DNA of 60,922 nt from NCBI GenBank assembly GCA_947627175.1, contig CANQVA010000010.1:1-60922 (forward strand), in the 5' to 3' direction. Shown piece by piece: positions 1 through 10,253 of this stretch. The translations under genes were made by a program, and so were the position numbers. Within the stretch, counting starts at the first letter, position 1, and each line of letters begins with the position of its first letter. The notes under the pieces were generated by a model. The model saw only the letters and a program-made list of their open reading frames with translations, did not search any database and was not told the origin of the DNA. This DNA is from an uncultured Ruminococcus sp. GTDB taxonomy: Bacteria; Bacillota; Clostridia; Oscillospirales; Ruminococcaceae.

Positions 1-67
1 CGTTACTCCCTCATTCCACCTGTCGGAATATCAGTTCTCCGAAATAATTCGGGCATAATCTTTTCAA

Positions 68-268
68 TTATGAACGTATCGTACATTCGTGTGCCTCGTC
101 CACGAATAATCTGTCAATACCAAGCTGTTCAAAAGTCAGCGTGTCATCCTGATTTGTTTTTTGAAGTTTGTCAAGCTGTTTCTGCAAAGATTTTCTGGTA
201 CGTTCCATTGCTTTGATTTGGAATCTTGAGCCTTCTTTGCGTTTCAATTCCACGCAGAATATCGTCAA
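68..268 (-). pseudogene. Out-of-frame continuation of the SNF2 helicase part of the ICE giant protein
   Basis: This frame continues the helicase module of the giant gene at 171..10253, whose own frame runs into unrelated residues after about position 250. It reads ELKRKEGSRFQIKAMER and then LFVDEAHE, which is the DEAH (Walker B) box expected after the Walker A motif SVGAGKT of the upstream frame. The likely lesion is loss of one copy of a GAATTGAA direct repeat (8 bp), because restoring it gives a continuous IEELKRKEG reading. After DEAHE the frame ends within six codons, and the remaining 85 bases to the window edge do not give the expected continuation of the helicase. I read this as the dead 3' end of the helicase gene. 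A sequencing or assembly error at the window edge would look the same. Confidence 0.7.
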
Positions 269-3200
269 TCTGCGACTGAATTGTCATAATCTGGCGTACC
301 TTTGAAACCGGAATCATGCCAAGCTGTGAATGTCCGATAATTACGGCATCGTAATTGCCCGTTGCAATTTTCGCAAACAATTCCTGCCTGTTTGCTCTTT
401 GGAAATCTTTTTTTGTTGCGACAAGAATATTCGCACCGGGATAAAGTTTCTGGAAGTCGTCACCAATCTGTTCCGTCAAATGATTCGGCACAGCAAAGAG
501 CGATTTTGTGCAAAGTCCAAGACGTTTTGATTCCATTGCTGTCGCAATCATTTCAAACGTCTTCCCAGCCCCCACACTGTGTGCAAACAGCGTATTACCG
601 CCAAAAAGTGCGTGTGCAATGGCGTTTTTCTGATGGTCATGAAGCTGAATATCAGCGTTCATCATCGGAAAAGAAAGAGCCGAGCCGTCATATTCGCATG
701 GACGAATAGAGTTGAACAATTCGTTGTAGCGATTCACGATAGTCTCACGCCTTGTGGAATCTTTGAAAATCCAATCCTTGAATGCTTTTTTAATATTTTC
801 AGCCTTTTTCTGCACAACACGAGTGGCATCATCGTCGATTACTCGCTTTTCTTTTGTATCACCCAAACCGTCAGGGACTTCAATCGTCTTGTAGACCTTT
901 GGTTCTTGCAAATTCAGCAAGTGTTCAAAAATATCATAGGCATTCATTTTGTACGAGCCGTATTTTTGTGTTGCAAGCACCGACTTGTCCGCTGATTTGT
1001 TGCTCACATGAAAAGAATTGGCAATTTCAGAATATTCCACGCCGATGATTGCAGACCTGTTCTGTCTTGCAGATGAACGGTCATTACGCTGATATTTGGG
1101 TGTCTGCAAAAGTTCATAAATGAACTGCTCATAATATTTCGGGTCAATCCAAGTCGCACCGATTCTTACGTCAATATCCCCGGCTTTCAGCGGTTCGGGC
1201 ATTGCCTTTTTCAGTGCGGAAACATTGATATTGAAATCCGCATCATATTCGGCAATTTCCTCCGCTTCACGCAGTTTTGCACGAATATCACCAGACAAAT
1301 ATTCACTTGCCGTCTGATAAGTATTTTCAGTGTGAGGAATTTTGAAAATCTCGCCCACAAGGTCATTTTTCAACTCGTCCTCCGTCATACCTGTCAATTT
1401 CGACATATATTCAAAATCAACCCTTGCTTTTTCCGCAACGGAAAGCGTAAGAGCCTCAAGTGCCGTGTCAACGTGTTCAACGGCTTTCGGCGGTACGATT
1501 GTGCGTCTTGTAAAAATGTCCGACTTTTCAACAAGTTTCGTTTTGTCATACTTCTTTTCAAGCCCTGCCACAAGATTGTAAGACACGTCCTCGCTGAAAT
1601 ATCTTTTGTTTGTCTGTGAGTGAATAAGTCCGTATTTTGCATAAAAATCATCATATGCCTTGTTCAGTTTCGCCTGCAAATTCTCAACAACGCTGTCAGG
1701 TCTACCACGCTCCATTGCTTCAATCAGCTCACGGGTGATGTCACGAAGTTCAATAAACGCCTTGAAACGCTTGTGCTGTGTGTTGTTTTTGTCAAAACGA
1801 AACTCACAGGCAGCGTTATTTTTCTTGAAAAACACCTTATCATCAGACATGAAAAGGCTGTAATTACGCAGTTCAGTGGGAATCTTCACCTTCATACCGC
1901 TATTAGTTTTGGCATAAACATCACGCCCTTTTTCATGACTGATTTTTGCGGATAATTTTCCAACAGCATCGTGCAACGCCGATTTCAGGTCAAAGCCGTC
2001 AGGAGCGACAACCATTGTTTCACCGCCACGGGGATTGGTATTTCTTATGACCTCACCGAGAATCATATCTGGGTGCTGTTCAAAATATTTGTTAATAGGT
2101 AGTCCGTTAGCCGTTTCGCCGATATGCACCCATTCAGGCAATTCGGCAGGAGATTCGGAGCGTTTTTGCAAGAAAATAATGTCAGTGGTGACTTCCGTGC
2201 CTGCATTATCTTTGAATGCACCGTTTTTACCGCCCGGAAGTCTAATTGCACCGATAAAGTCAGCCTTATCAGCCAACATCTTACGGACACTTTCATCACG
2301 CTTGTCGAGCGTACCTGCCGAGGTCACAAACGCCATAATACCGCCATTTTTCAGCTTGTCGAGTGCCTCCAGAAAGAAATAATCATGAAGTTTTGACGCA
2401 CCGTGAACTGTATCCTTAAAGCCCAATTCACCAAACGGAACATTGCCGACAGCCACGTCAAAACTGCCGTTCTGGAAAGAATTTTTTTCAAAACCCTGAA
2501 TTTCAATATCTGCATCGGGATAAAGTATTTGTGCGATTCTGCCCGAAATACTGTCGATTTCTACACCATAAAGCTGAGAATTATCCTGCATTTCATCGGG
2601 CATTCTACCGAAAAAGTTTCCGACACCGCAAGACGGTTCTAAAACATTACCGCCCTCAAAACCGAAATTTCCGAGTGCTTCATAAATGCCATCTATAATT
2701 GCCGGGCTGGTGAAAAAAGCATCATTGACCGTTGAACGTGCCTGTGCATACTCCTGCGGAGTCAACAATTCAGAAAGTTCCTTGTATTCAGCCGACCACT
2801 TGTCAGCACTCTTGTCAAAAGCCTGCGGAAGTGCACCCCAACCAACATAGCGTGAAAGAATTTTTTTCTCTCCCATTGTTGAATTACGATTTTCTTTTTC
2901 AAGTGTTTTAAGTATTTTAATTGCATCAACATTTGCCCTGAATTTTGCCTTTGCACCGCCCTCGCCGAGTGCATCGTCCGTAATCGTGAAATTTTCGCCC
3001 TTTTCGGGTGTATCTTTTTCGGTAAATCTCTCAATTACTCCCAAATCGGCAAGAGCAAACGCAAGTGCAGCGGTTTCACGGTCACTTGAAATGAAATCCT
3101 GCCGCTGATTGACTAATTTTCCCATAAAATCCGGGTTTTCATTGATAAACTTATCCCCAAGTCTTACTGCTTCAGCATAACCGTCAACATTGTCACGGCT

Positions 3201-6200
3201 CTGATATATTCTGTCATAATGTATATTTAATTTTTCAATTATCTGCGAAACAAGTGTATTTTCTGCACCGTCCTGTGCAGTGTCGGGTGTGGAAATTTCT
3301 TCAGAGAACGGCTTGTTTACTAAAAGTTCTTCCGAATGTGTGACAATATCTTTTTCCAGAATGTCAACTTCATGACTGTAGCCAATACTTTTCAGAAAAT
3401 CAATCACACCGCCGTCACCGTCACCAATGTCCTGACGTTCAGTAAATGATGTACCATCAGGCATATTTACAGTGAATTGAGTTTTGTCATAGCCCAAAAA
3501 ATTGTAGTAACTTTCTTCGTCTTGTTCTTCCCAAGACTTTGCACTTCCATATTTTTCAATTCCTTGTTGCCAGCCTTCAACTTTCGCTTTGTCGGCTTCC
3601 ATCATGATTTTGTCAAATTCAGCTACGCTATAGGTTTTGCCATCTTCAAACACATCACTTTCGCTCCACTCACAAGTGATTGTCGGACGTGATGAAGTGA
3701 GCGTTTCCATGCTTTTTTCTGCATTTTTATGTGCCTGCCAATATTCAGGGTGAAATGCTGAAATCTCATCATTGATGACAGTATTCAGCCATTCACCAAT
3801 TTCTTCATAGGATTTTTGATATTTTTCAGAAACATATTGCTGAATATCAACAATACCCTTGTCAAACAATTCATGAAGTGGGACTTGTGCATCAGCATCT
3901 TCTTCAAAGCAATGATAACCGTTTTCAACAAATCCGATTTCCAAGGCTTCAGGGGACAGCATATGTTCTGCCAGTTCTTCACGAATCATCACACCGCCAT
4001 GTCCAGCGGTTGACACTTCAAACACACCTTTTGCAATTTCCAGACATTCTTGTGCTTTTCCCCACGGTGTATCCACAGGTTCGGAGATAAATGTTTCGGG
4101 GAACGCATCAATAAGCTGTTTATCCTCGTCTGACACCTTTGTAAAACGTTCGTTTACTCTCGATACAGCCTCACGCATTGCTTGTAGCATATGGTCTGCA
4201 TCTTCATGATATGTCAAATCTCTGCCATATTTCAGGAAAGTGATGTTATGCTCCTGCATAAATTCATTACTCAAAAGACAAGAACCGGCTGCAATCACAT
4301 ACTGCTCTGACTTTTCAGTGATCAACGGAAGTGTGTCGAGATTTAATTGACTTTCCTGATCGGTAAAGCAGTAAAAAGCTGTTTTTCCATCGTGATAAAT
4401 TTTTCTCAGTTCATCATCAGCACCGATTAGATTTTCATGCTCCTCAGCAACGGTTTTTTCCAGATATTTTGCATATTCCGGAATCAGAGTTTCCGCAAAC
4501 TGTGCCAAGTGGGTATTGTGAACACCGTGGAGCATACCGCCGCTAATCATTCTGTCAAACGTATTTTGTTTTTCAGTATCGTTTGCAAACATTTCATCGG
4601 GCTTGAGTGCCAAAAATGGGGAAATTATGTCACTCGCCCATTTTTTATCGGACGGGTAAAATCTGCCGTCCAGAGGGTGTGCGGCAATGTTCAAAGCGGT
4701 AAGCCATGCGGTGCGTTCAAAACCAAATTCTTCTGTCAAAGCCTTAACGCTGTCTGTCGGATTAAGTCCGTTTCCGATAACTTTCTCAGCCATTTCAGCA
4801 AATCGCCTGTTTTCGCCAACAATTTCCCTGTAAAGGGTTCTGTTTTCGGCAATTTCCCAATCGCCTTTGTAAACAGGGACAAATTTATCTTGTTTTTTTA
4901 CGTCAGTTTTTTTCGTTTCTGGTACAGCATTTTCAAGTTCAGTTTTGCCGATAAATTCGTATCTGTCGGCGTTGAAGAGTTCAGAATAGGGGATATTTTC
5001 AGTGATTTCAAACTTACCACTCGGACGTTTAACCGTGCAATCTTCTGTATAGAACGGCATCGCACCTGTCAGCGAAACGACTTCTGAAACAACGCCTGTC
5101 AGCTTGTTTCGGAATTTATCACCTACAGAAACACTATTTTTTCTGTCGGGCAAATTTTCGCCTTTTTCCTCGACAAGTGTCTGTCTTTTGGATTTTTCCT
5201 CGGCGGTCAAATAGGTGTCCGAATCCAGACGAGCCTTGACCATTGTCGCAACATTATTCCACGAATGACGGAATTTTTCGCCGTTCTCAAATAAAAAAGT
5301 CAGTCCCTTGCCGTCATGATTAACAAACGAAATCCTGCCGTCACCGCTGTGACCGCCTGTGCCGTACTCTTTTTTCAGGAAATCAACAAGCTGTTGGGTA
5401 GTCGGACTATTTTTTTCAAAAAAATCCTGTACACGCAATTTTCCGTCAACAAATCCTGTTCCACGGTCAATTTCATTCGCAAGTGCTTCATAAACCTGCA
5501 CACCGTCCACCACCGGACCGCTTGCAAATTCAGATTTCGGCTTTTCAGGCTTTTTTGCTTGAACCGGCTCAGAATCGCCAAAAAGTGAAAGCTGTTCGCC
5601 CTCAATAGCCGGAGTTTCCCAAAACGGCAAATCTGAATCTTCATTCCGCTGAATTTCTTCAATAACAGACGAATCCGTGAACAGCGGTCTGTCAATATCT
5701 TCCGTTTCCTGTTCCGGAATGTTTGTCAAATCGAGTTCCTGAGCGAGATTTTCCAATTCTTCTCTGTGATTTTCATAGGTCTGAATCGAAATCGTCCCAT
5801 CAGAATTGCTGACCGTCACAATCGCACCGATTGAAAGTGCAGCGTCCCTGATTTCCTCGATACTCTCCGCATTGCCTTTGTATTCAAGCGTAATTTCCGG
5901 AATATCGTCATAAGTCGGAATGTCCTCAACATCGTCAACATCGCTCATCAAATCAACAGTTTGTTCGGGATTGTCAAAAGCGGCACCGTCAAGAGAATAG
6001 ACAATATTTCTGTCCGCTAAAATAGTTTCGATGTACGCAGTCTGTTCACCGTCAGTATCAAAAGATTTGCTGTCATCGCTCCATTTTACGTCATATCCGT
6101 TCATACTAAGATGTTCATGAAGTTCGGCAATATCTTCTTCACTTGCTTCAATGTAGATTGTTGTTCTATCAGCCGTATGCCTGTCAATAACATCATCGGG

Positions 6201-9200
6201 AACAGACACAAGGTCAGAAAAGTCCAGTCCTGTCAGACCGTTCTCAATCATATTCTCAATGCTGTTATACTGCTCTGTTTTGAACACTTCACCGTCAAAT
6301 TCATAGGTGATTTTGAAGTCCACAAGGTCAGCCGTCACCTGAATTAGCAGCTCATCGTCCGTCAGCGTGGTAAATGCCAGACCGACATTGTGCAAATCAT
6401 CAAAATCAGCCCCCTCATGGTATTCCGTTTCGCAAAACTCGTTAATAAGGAACTTTGCCCTGTCAAGCGGAGTTTCAAGGGTACGCTGAAAGTCCATAAT
6501 CTCAACAGGCTTGTCGGGATTATGCTCAAGCATCGCATTTTCAAGCATTTCAGGAATATGCGTATCTTCCTGATACGGCTCAATTTCCATTTTATCACCA
6601 CGGTTATAAATGCCGCAGACAGGCTCACCGCCGTAAAACAGTTCGCCGACTTTTTCATTGTCAGTAATAGAAAGTTTCCATGTTCCGTCCGCTGTTTCGG
6701 CAAATTCGCAGTCCGTTCCGAAAAACTTATCAACAACATCCTGCAAAGTTGTAAATTCACGGTCAGTATCACCAATTACAACCACCGTATAGCCTGCATT
6801 TTTCAGTTTTTCGAGATACTCGTCTTTGACATAATCGGGAAATCCGACCACATCTTCATTTTTCCTATGCATTAAATGCAAACCAAGAATATCGGCAGCT
6901 TTTTCGGCATCATCGTCGTAAAATTCGTAAAAATCGCCCATTTTATGCAATGCCAATGTGCCTTTATTTTCAGGAATATCAATACTGTCTTTGGGTGCAA
7001 TCTTTTCCTGCACAATTTCTTTTTCACGGAAAAATTCGGGCATTTCCGTAAATCCTGCTTTGTCGCAAAAATACGCCGTTTCTGTACCGTTATCCGAAAT
7101 CACAACAACATCGCTCACAGAGAGCGAATGCCCTGTAAAATCCTTCGGACGGTTTGAATTGAACTGTGTGTAAAGATTTTCAAGCGTGGAAATCCCCTTA
7201 AAATCGGCAATTTTCCCCTCATAGACAAGTGCATAATCTTCGTGATTGAGTTGTACGCCGTCTTTTTCAAGTTGTTCTTTACTCTCAAAACGGATTCCGT
7301 GATATTTTTCACCGTCCGGCAACTGGTAAATTTTATAGTTTTTTGGCTGTTCAGGTTCCGGACGTTCGCCCTCCTCGAAAAACACGAACGGCATATATTT
7401 TTCAATTTTTTCCTCCATTGACAGCTTTTCACGGTTGATGTTGGAAAGTGTTGAAATGTCCGCATTATTGAGCAATTTCTGATATTTCTGCTCAGGTGAA
7501 AGCATATTCCAGTTGTTCAGAAATTTTTCACGAGCCGATTTTGCCTGTTCGTTGATTTGCTCCATATCTTCCGCAGAAATCGAATTGTCATAAATTTTGA
7601 CAACACCTTCCTCCGAAATATGGGCAACAACAGGGTAATCGTTTGTCTGTGCGTCAGTTCTTGAAATGTCATAAGCCGTAATTCCGTTCCCGAAAAGCCC
7701 GAAATGAATTGGACTTTCTTTCTGTTCGGACTTGTCAAGCGAAACGTTCGGTCTTGGTATTTCTACAGTTTCAAATTTTGTATTCTCGTCAGTCCTGTCA
7801 CCGTCCGAAAAACCGCCTTTTCCGTCATTTACGGTGTAATATTTAGCGGTATAGTCATCAAAGTTTACCGCTATCGACTGCCCAAAACGGTCGCTCTGCT
7901 GTATTTCCGCATATTCCTCTATTGAAATCGGTTCGCCAAGTTCCATAAGTTTCCGGAAAGATTTTTCTTCACCTGCAATTTTCAAAACATCGTCCAGTTT
8001 CTCCTCGCTGACTTTGAAATGCCACACGTCATCGAGGTGCTGCACACTGTAAAGAAATTCTCTGTCTTCATTGCTTTCTTTTTCGGAGTTTAATTCAGGC
8101 TGTTCATGTGGCGTATATGCCTGTTTTTCGGCATTTTCACGTTCGGCAACTGCCTGTCTGTGTGCTGTCAGAAATTCCGCAACATCGGATTCTTGCAAAG
8201 CATTGTGCAGAAGTTCATCATATGCCTGTATTTCGCCAATTGTGAACGTTTCGTCAATGCTGTCAATCTGCGTTCTCGTCACGTCTCCGACAAACATTTC
8301 CGAAATCGCCGATTTCTGTTCATCTGTAAATTCGTGCAAAGAAAAGAAGTCGGAAAGTTCGATACTTCGGTCAAAACTGGACTTTGCCTCAAGCATTTCA
8401 TTCAGTTTTGAATGCTCACCGTAACGCTCCGCAACAGACTGGTCAAGATACGCATTCACGAGCGAAAGCATTTCCCCGAACTGTGCATCATCGTAACGCT
8501 TGTCAAAAAAATCCGTCAGATTTATCTGCAAATTATCCGATGCCAGACGATGAATAACAGGTGAAAGTGCGGTAATTTTCTCTATTTCAAGCCCTGTGTC
8601 CTGAATGCTGTGGAGCAGATTTTTTTCACGGCAGGCGTTTTCAAGTGCGTGGTGAAACATCTGTGCATTTTCCTTGTCCACTGCAAACGCAATTTTTCCG
8701 TCGTGGGCAACGGCGTGATAACTCACGCTTGTGTCCAGAAACGGCTTGATTTCGGCAAATTCTTCGGGTGTATATTTTGACATATAATAATGCGTATCAC
8801 GGTTTGCATGGTACTCACGATTGCCGATTTCCTGCGATTTACCGTGGTTTGCGAACTGTTTCCGCATATTGATGACTTCATTCTGCACCTCACGGACTTT
8901 CTGCAAATCATTTCGGCTCACCGTCAGCGTACCCTTGCCGGACGGATAAATTCTTCCCGAAAATTTAATGTCCCTTTTCGCCATAATATCAGCCATTTTC
9001 AGAATCAGATCACGATCACCGGAAACATACTCTTTCTGCGGAATATAGCGATATTCGGCGTTTCCGATGATGTTCTTTTCCGGCGGAGAATACGGCTTGC
9101 CCGATTTCGTGACCTCAACATTGCCGAAAATACTTCTCAGCCAGTCCACGTCCTTGTCGTTTACAGCCAAGCGAACAGTGTCGCCGATTTCGTAGGCATA

Positions 9201-10253
9201 GTAATTTATGCCCGATTTTTCGAGGTTTTCCTGCATTTTTCGGAAGTCCTCAACCGGAATAGAAATCAGCGATTTGTCCCTGTTGTCCGTCGCATTATTC
9301 CAGAATTTGTTGCCGTATAACTGCATACTTTTTTCCTCCTTTTTATCAATTATTTTCGGAATCCCACGGAGCATATCGTTCCAGTCTTTGTAGGTGTCAG
9401 ACGTGGAAATCCGTTTCATTTCGGGATATTCCGTCCTCAATCTTTCGGCAAATTCATTGCCTGCTTTGTCATTGTCGGAACACAAAAATACATTTTCCGG
9501 TGAAATTTTATACCTGTTCATTGTCTCAGTCACAATGTTCGGTTTCACGCCCATCATCGAAACAAGACGGCAGTTTTGCAATTCATTTTCGTGCATCTGC
9601 AAATAGGAAAGCATATCAATCGCACTCTCGAAAAAGTACAGTTTTTCGCCATTTCCACGGCAAATTTCAAAGCCGTGACCGCTTGACGAACCCGTTGCAA
9701 CGCCCTTGAATTTATGCTCCGTTGATGTGCCGACTTTTTCCGCACCGATGATTTTCCCGTTTTCGTCAAAATATTTGAAAAGCACATTGCCCGTTTTTTC
9801 TTCCTGCGAAATCGAACCGCTTTTCACAAGTGCCGAAATCATGGCATAATTCAGCCCTCTTGTCTTGCAAAGATACGCAAAAACACGCTTTGCGTTATCG
9901 GCTTTGGCAAGGGAAATTTCCCCTGCCGTCTGCTGAATTTGCTCTCGGTGATAGGTGTACCCCGGAGCAAATGTGCGGTCAATTTTTTCTCCTGTGAGAG
10001 CCTCGACCGCCTCCGCAAAGGCCATTCCCATGTACTCACGCAGAAATTGAATGTTGTCACCGCCCTTGCCCTCGCTGAAACGATACCACGCACCACGCTC
10101 GCCGGGTGAGTTGTCCTTGATGTGCAGGCTGTCGTGTTCTTTCCAGACATACTCACGCCCGACTTTTTTCAAATCAAATCCGTTCGCCACTAAAAATTGT
10201 GGAAGATTGACGAAATTCGCCCTTTCTTTCTGCTCGTCCGTAATTTTCATCAT
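171..10253 (-). CDS. Giant ICE protein: Toprim/DUF3991 primase-like, MutS-I-like, N6-adenine methyltransferase and SNF2 helicase domains; C-terminus frameshifted
   Basis: This 3,360-residue protein is of the kind found at the end of Tn1549/CTn transfer operons. Residues 1-95 resemble the DUF3991/CHC2-like region (FVNLPQFLVANGFDL). Residues about 200-300 are Toprim-like (ESAIDMLS, LCSDNDKAGNEFA). Residues about 1095-1165 resemble MutS domain I (KMGDFYEFYDDDAEKAA, VGFPDYV). An N6-adenine methyltransferase lies at about 2535-2610 (VLEPSCGVGNFF and the motif IV variant NVPFGELGF). SNF2 helicase motif I SVGAGKT is at about 3226. Copies of a small alpha/beta module recur at about 320-545. The start ATG overlaps the upstream stop (ATGA), so the two genes are translationally coupled. 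The frame breaks near position 250, before the DEAH box, so helicase function is probably lost. The expected role is DNA processing or replication of the element after transfer; this is inference from the family. Confidence 0.85.
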   Translation of the reverse strand: MMKITDEQKERANFVNLPQFLVANGFDLKKVGREYVWKEHDSLHIKDNSPGERGAWYRFSEGKGGDNIQFLREYMGMAFAEAVEALTGEKIDRTFAPGYTYHREQIQQTAGEISLAKADNAKRVFAYLCKTRGLNYAMISALVKSGSISQEEKTGNVLFKYFDENGKIIGAEKVGTSTEHKFKGVATGSSSGHGFEICRGNGEKLYFFESAIDMLSYLQMHENELQNCRLVSMMGVKPNIVTETMNRYKISPENVFLCSDNDKAGNEFAERLRTEYPEMKRISTSDTYKDWNDMLRGIPKIIDKKEEKSMQLYGNKFWNNATDNRDKSLISIPVEDFRKMQENLEKSGINYYAYEIGDTVRLAVNDKDVDWLRSIFGNVEVTKSGKPYSPPEKNIIGNAEYRYIPQKEYVSGDRDLILKMADIMAKRDIKFSGRIYPSGKGTLTVSRNDLQKVREVQNEVINMRKQFANHGKSQEIGNREYHANRDTHYYMSKYTPEEFAEIKPFLDTSVSYHAVAHDGKIAFAVDKENAQMFHHALENACREKNLLHSIQDTGLEIEKITALSPVIHRLASDNLQINLTDFFDKRYDDAQFGEMLSLVNAYLDQSVAERYGEHSKLNEMLEAKSSFDRSIELSDFFSLHEFTDEQKSAISEMFVGDVTRTQIDSIDETFTIGEIQAYDELLHNALQESDVAEFLTAHRQAVAERENAEKQAYTPHEQPELNSEKESNEDREFLYSVQHLDDVWHFKVSEEKLDDVLKIAGEEKSFRKLMELGEPISIEEYAEIQQSDRFGQSIAVNFDDYTAKYYTVNDGKGGFSDGDRTDENTKFETVEIPRPNVSLDKSEQKESPIHFGLFGNGITAYDISRTDAQTNDYPVVAHISEEGVVKIYDNSISAEDMEQINEQAKSAREKFLNNWNMLSPEQKYQKLLNNADISTLSNINREKLSMEEKIEKYMPFVFFEEGERPEPEQPKNYKIYQLPDGEKYHGIRFESKEQLEKDGVQLNHEDYALVYEGKIADFKGISTLENLYTQFNSNRPKDFTGHSLSVSDVVVISDNGTETAYFCDKAGFTEMPEFFREKEIVQEKIAPKDSIDIPENKGTLALHKMGDFYEFYDDDAEKAADILGLHLMHRKNEDVVGFPDYVKDEYLEKLKNAGYTVVVIGDTDREFTTLQDVVDKFFGTDCEFAETADGTWKLSITDNEKVGELFYGGEPVCGIYNRGDKMEIEPYQEDTHIPEMLENAMLEHNPDKPVEIMDFQRTLETPLDRAKFLINEFCETEYHEGADFDDLHNVGLAFTTLTDDELLIQVTADLVDFKITYEFDGEVFKTEQYNSIENMIENGLTGLDFSDLVSVPDDVIDRHTADRTTIYIEASEEDIAELHEHLSMNGYDVKWSDDSKSFDTDGEQTAYIETILADRNIVYSLDGAAFDNPEQTVDLMSDVDDVEDIPTYDDIPEITLEYKGNAESIEEIRDAALSIGAIVTVSNSDGTISIQTYENHREELENLAQELDLTNIPEQETEDIDRPLFTDSSVIEEIQRNEDSDLPFWETPAIEGEQLSLFGDSEPVQAKKPEKPKSEFASGPVVDGVQVYEALANEIDRGTGFVDGKLRVQDFFEKNSPTTQQLVDFLKKEYGTGGHSGDGRISFVNHDGKGLTFLFENGEKFRHSWNNVATMVKARLDSDTYLTAEEKSKRQTLVEEKGENLPDRKNSVSVGDKFRNKLTGVVSEVVSLTGAMPFYTEDCTVKRPSGKFEITENIPYSELFNADRYEFIGKTELENAVPETKKTDVKKQDKFVPVYKGDWEIAENRTLYREIVGENRRFAEMAEKVIGNGLNPTDSVKALTEEFGFERTAWLTALNIAAHPLDGRFYPSDKKWASDIISPFLALKPDEMFANDTEKQNTFDRMISGGMLHGVHNTHLAQFAETLIPEYAKYLEKTVAEEHENLIGADDELRKIYHDGKTAFYCFTDQESQLNLDTLPLITEKSEQYVIAAGSCLLSNEFMQEHNITFLKYGRDLTYHEDADHMLQAMREAVSRVNERFTKVSDEDKQLIDAFPETFISEPVDTPWGKAQECLEIAKGVFEVSTAGHGGVMIREELAEHMLSPEALEIGFVENGYHCFEEDADAQVPLHELFDKGIVDIQQYVSEKYQKSYEEIGEWLNTVINDEISAFHPEYWQAHKNAEKSMETLTSSRPTITCEWSESDVFEDGKTYSVAEFDKIMMEADKAKVEGWQQGIEKYGSAKSWEEQDEESYYNFLGYDKTQFTVNMPDGTSFTERQDIGDGDGGVIDFLKSIGYSHEVDILEKDIVTHSEELLVNKPFSEEISTPDTAQDGAENTLVSQIIEKLNIHYDRIYQSRDNVDGYAEAVRLGDKFINENPDFMGKLVNQRQDFISSDRETAALAFALADLGVIERFTEKDTPEKGENFTITDDALGEGGAKAKFRANVDAIKILKTLEKENRNSTMGEKKILSRYVGWGALPQAFDKSADKWSAEYKELSELLTPQEYAQARSTVNDAFFTSPAIIDGIYEALGNFGFEGGNVLEPSCGVGNFFGRMPDEMQDNSQLYGVEIDSISGRIAQILYPDADIEIQGFEKNSFQNGSFDVAVGNVPFGELGFKDTVHGASKLHDYFFLEALDKLKNGGIMAFVTSAGTLDKRDESVRKMLADKADFIGAIRLPGGKNGAFKDNAGTEVTTDIIFLQKRSESPAELPEWVHIGETANGLPINKYFEQHPDMILGEVIRNTNPRGGETMVVAPDGFDLKSALHDAVGKLSAKISHEKGRDVYAKTNSGMKVKIPTELRNYSLFMSDDKVFFKKNNAACEFRFDKNNTQHKRFKAFIELRDITRELIEAMERGRPDSVVENLQAKLNKAYDDFYAKYGLIHSQTNKRYFSEDVSYNLVAGLEKKYDKTKLVEKSDIFTRRTIVPPKAVEHVDTALEALTLSVAEKARVDFEYMSKLTGMTEDELKNDLVGEIFKIPHTENTYQTASEYLSGDIRAKLREAEEIAEYDADFNINVSALKKAMPEPLKAGDIDVRIGATWIDPKYYEQFIYELLQTPKYQRNDRSSARQNRSAIIGVEYSEIANSFHVSNKSADKSVLATQKYGSYKMNAYDIFEHLLNLQEPKVYKTIEVPDGLGDTKEKRVIDDDATRVVQKKAENIKKAFKDWIFKDSTRRETIVNRYNELFNSIRPCEYDGSALSFPMMNADIQLHDHQKNAIAHALFGGNTLFAHSVGAGKTFEMIATAMESKRLGLCTKSLFAVPNHLTEQIGDDFQKLYPGANILVATKKDFQRANRQELFAKIATGNYDAVIIGHSQLGMIPVSKVRQIMTIQSQIDDILRGIETQRRLKIPNQSNGTYQKIFAETA

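Noticed and set aside
4437..5087. Plus-strand ORF of 216 codons inside the giant gene
   Set aside because: It is antisense to a continuous coding frame and has no recognisable domain.
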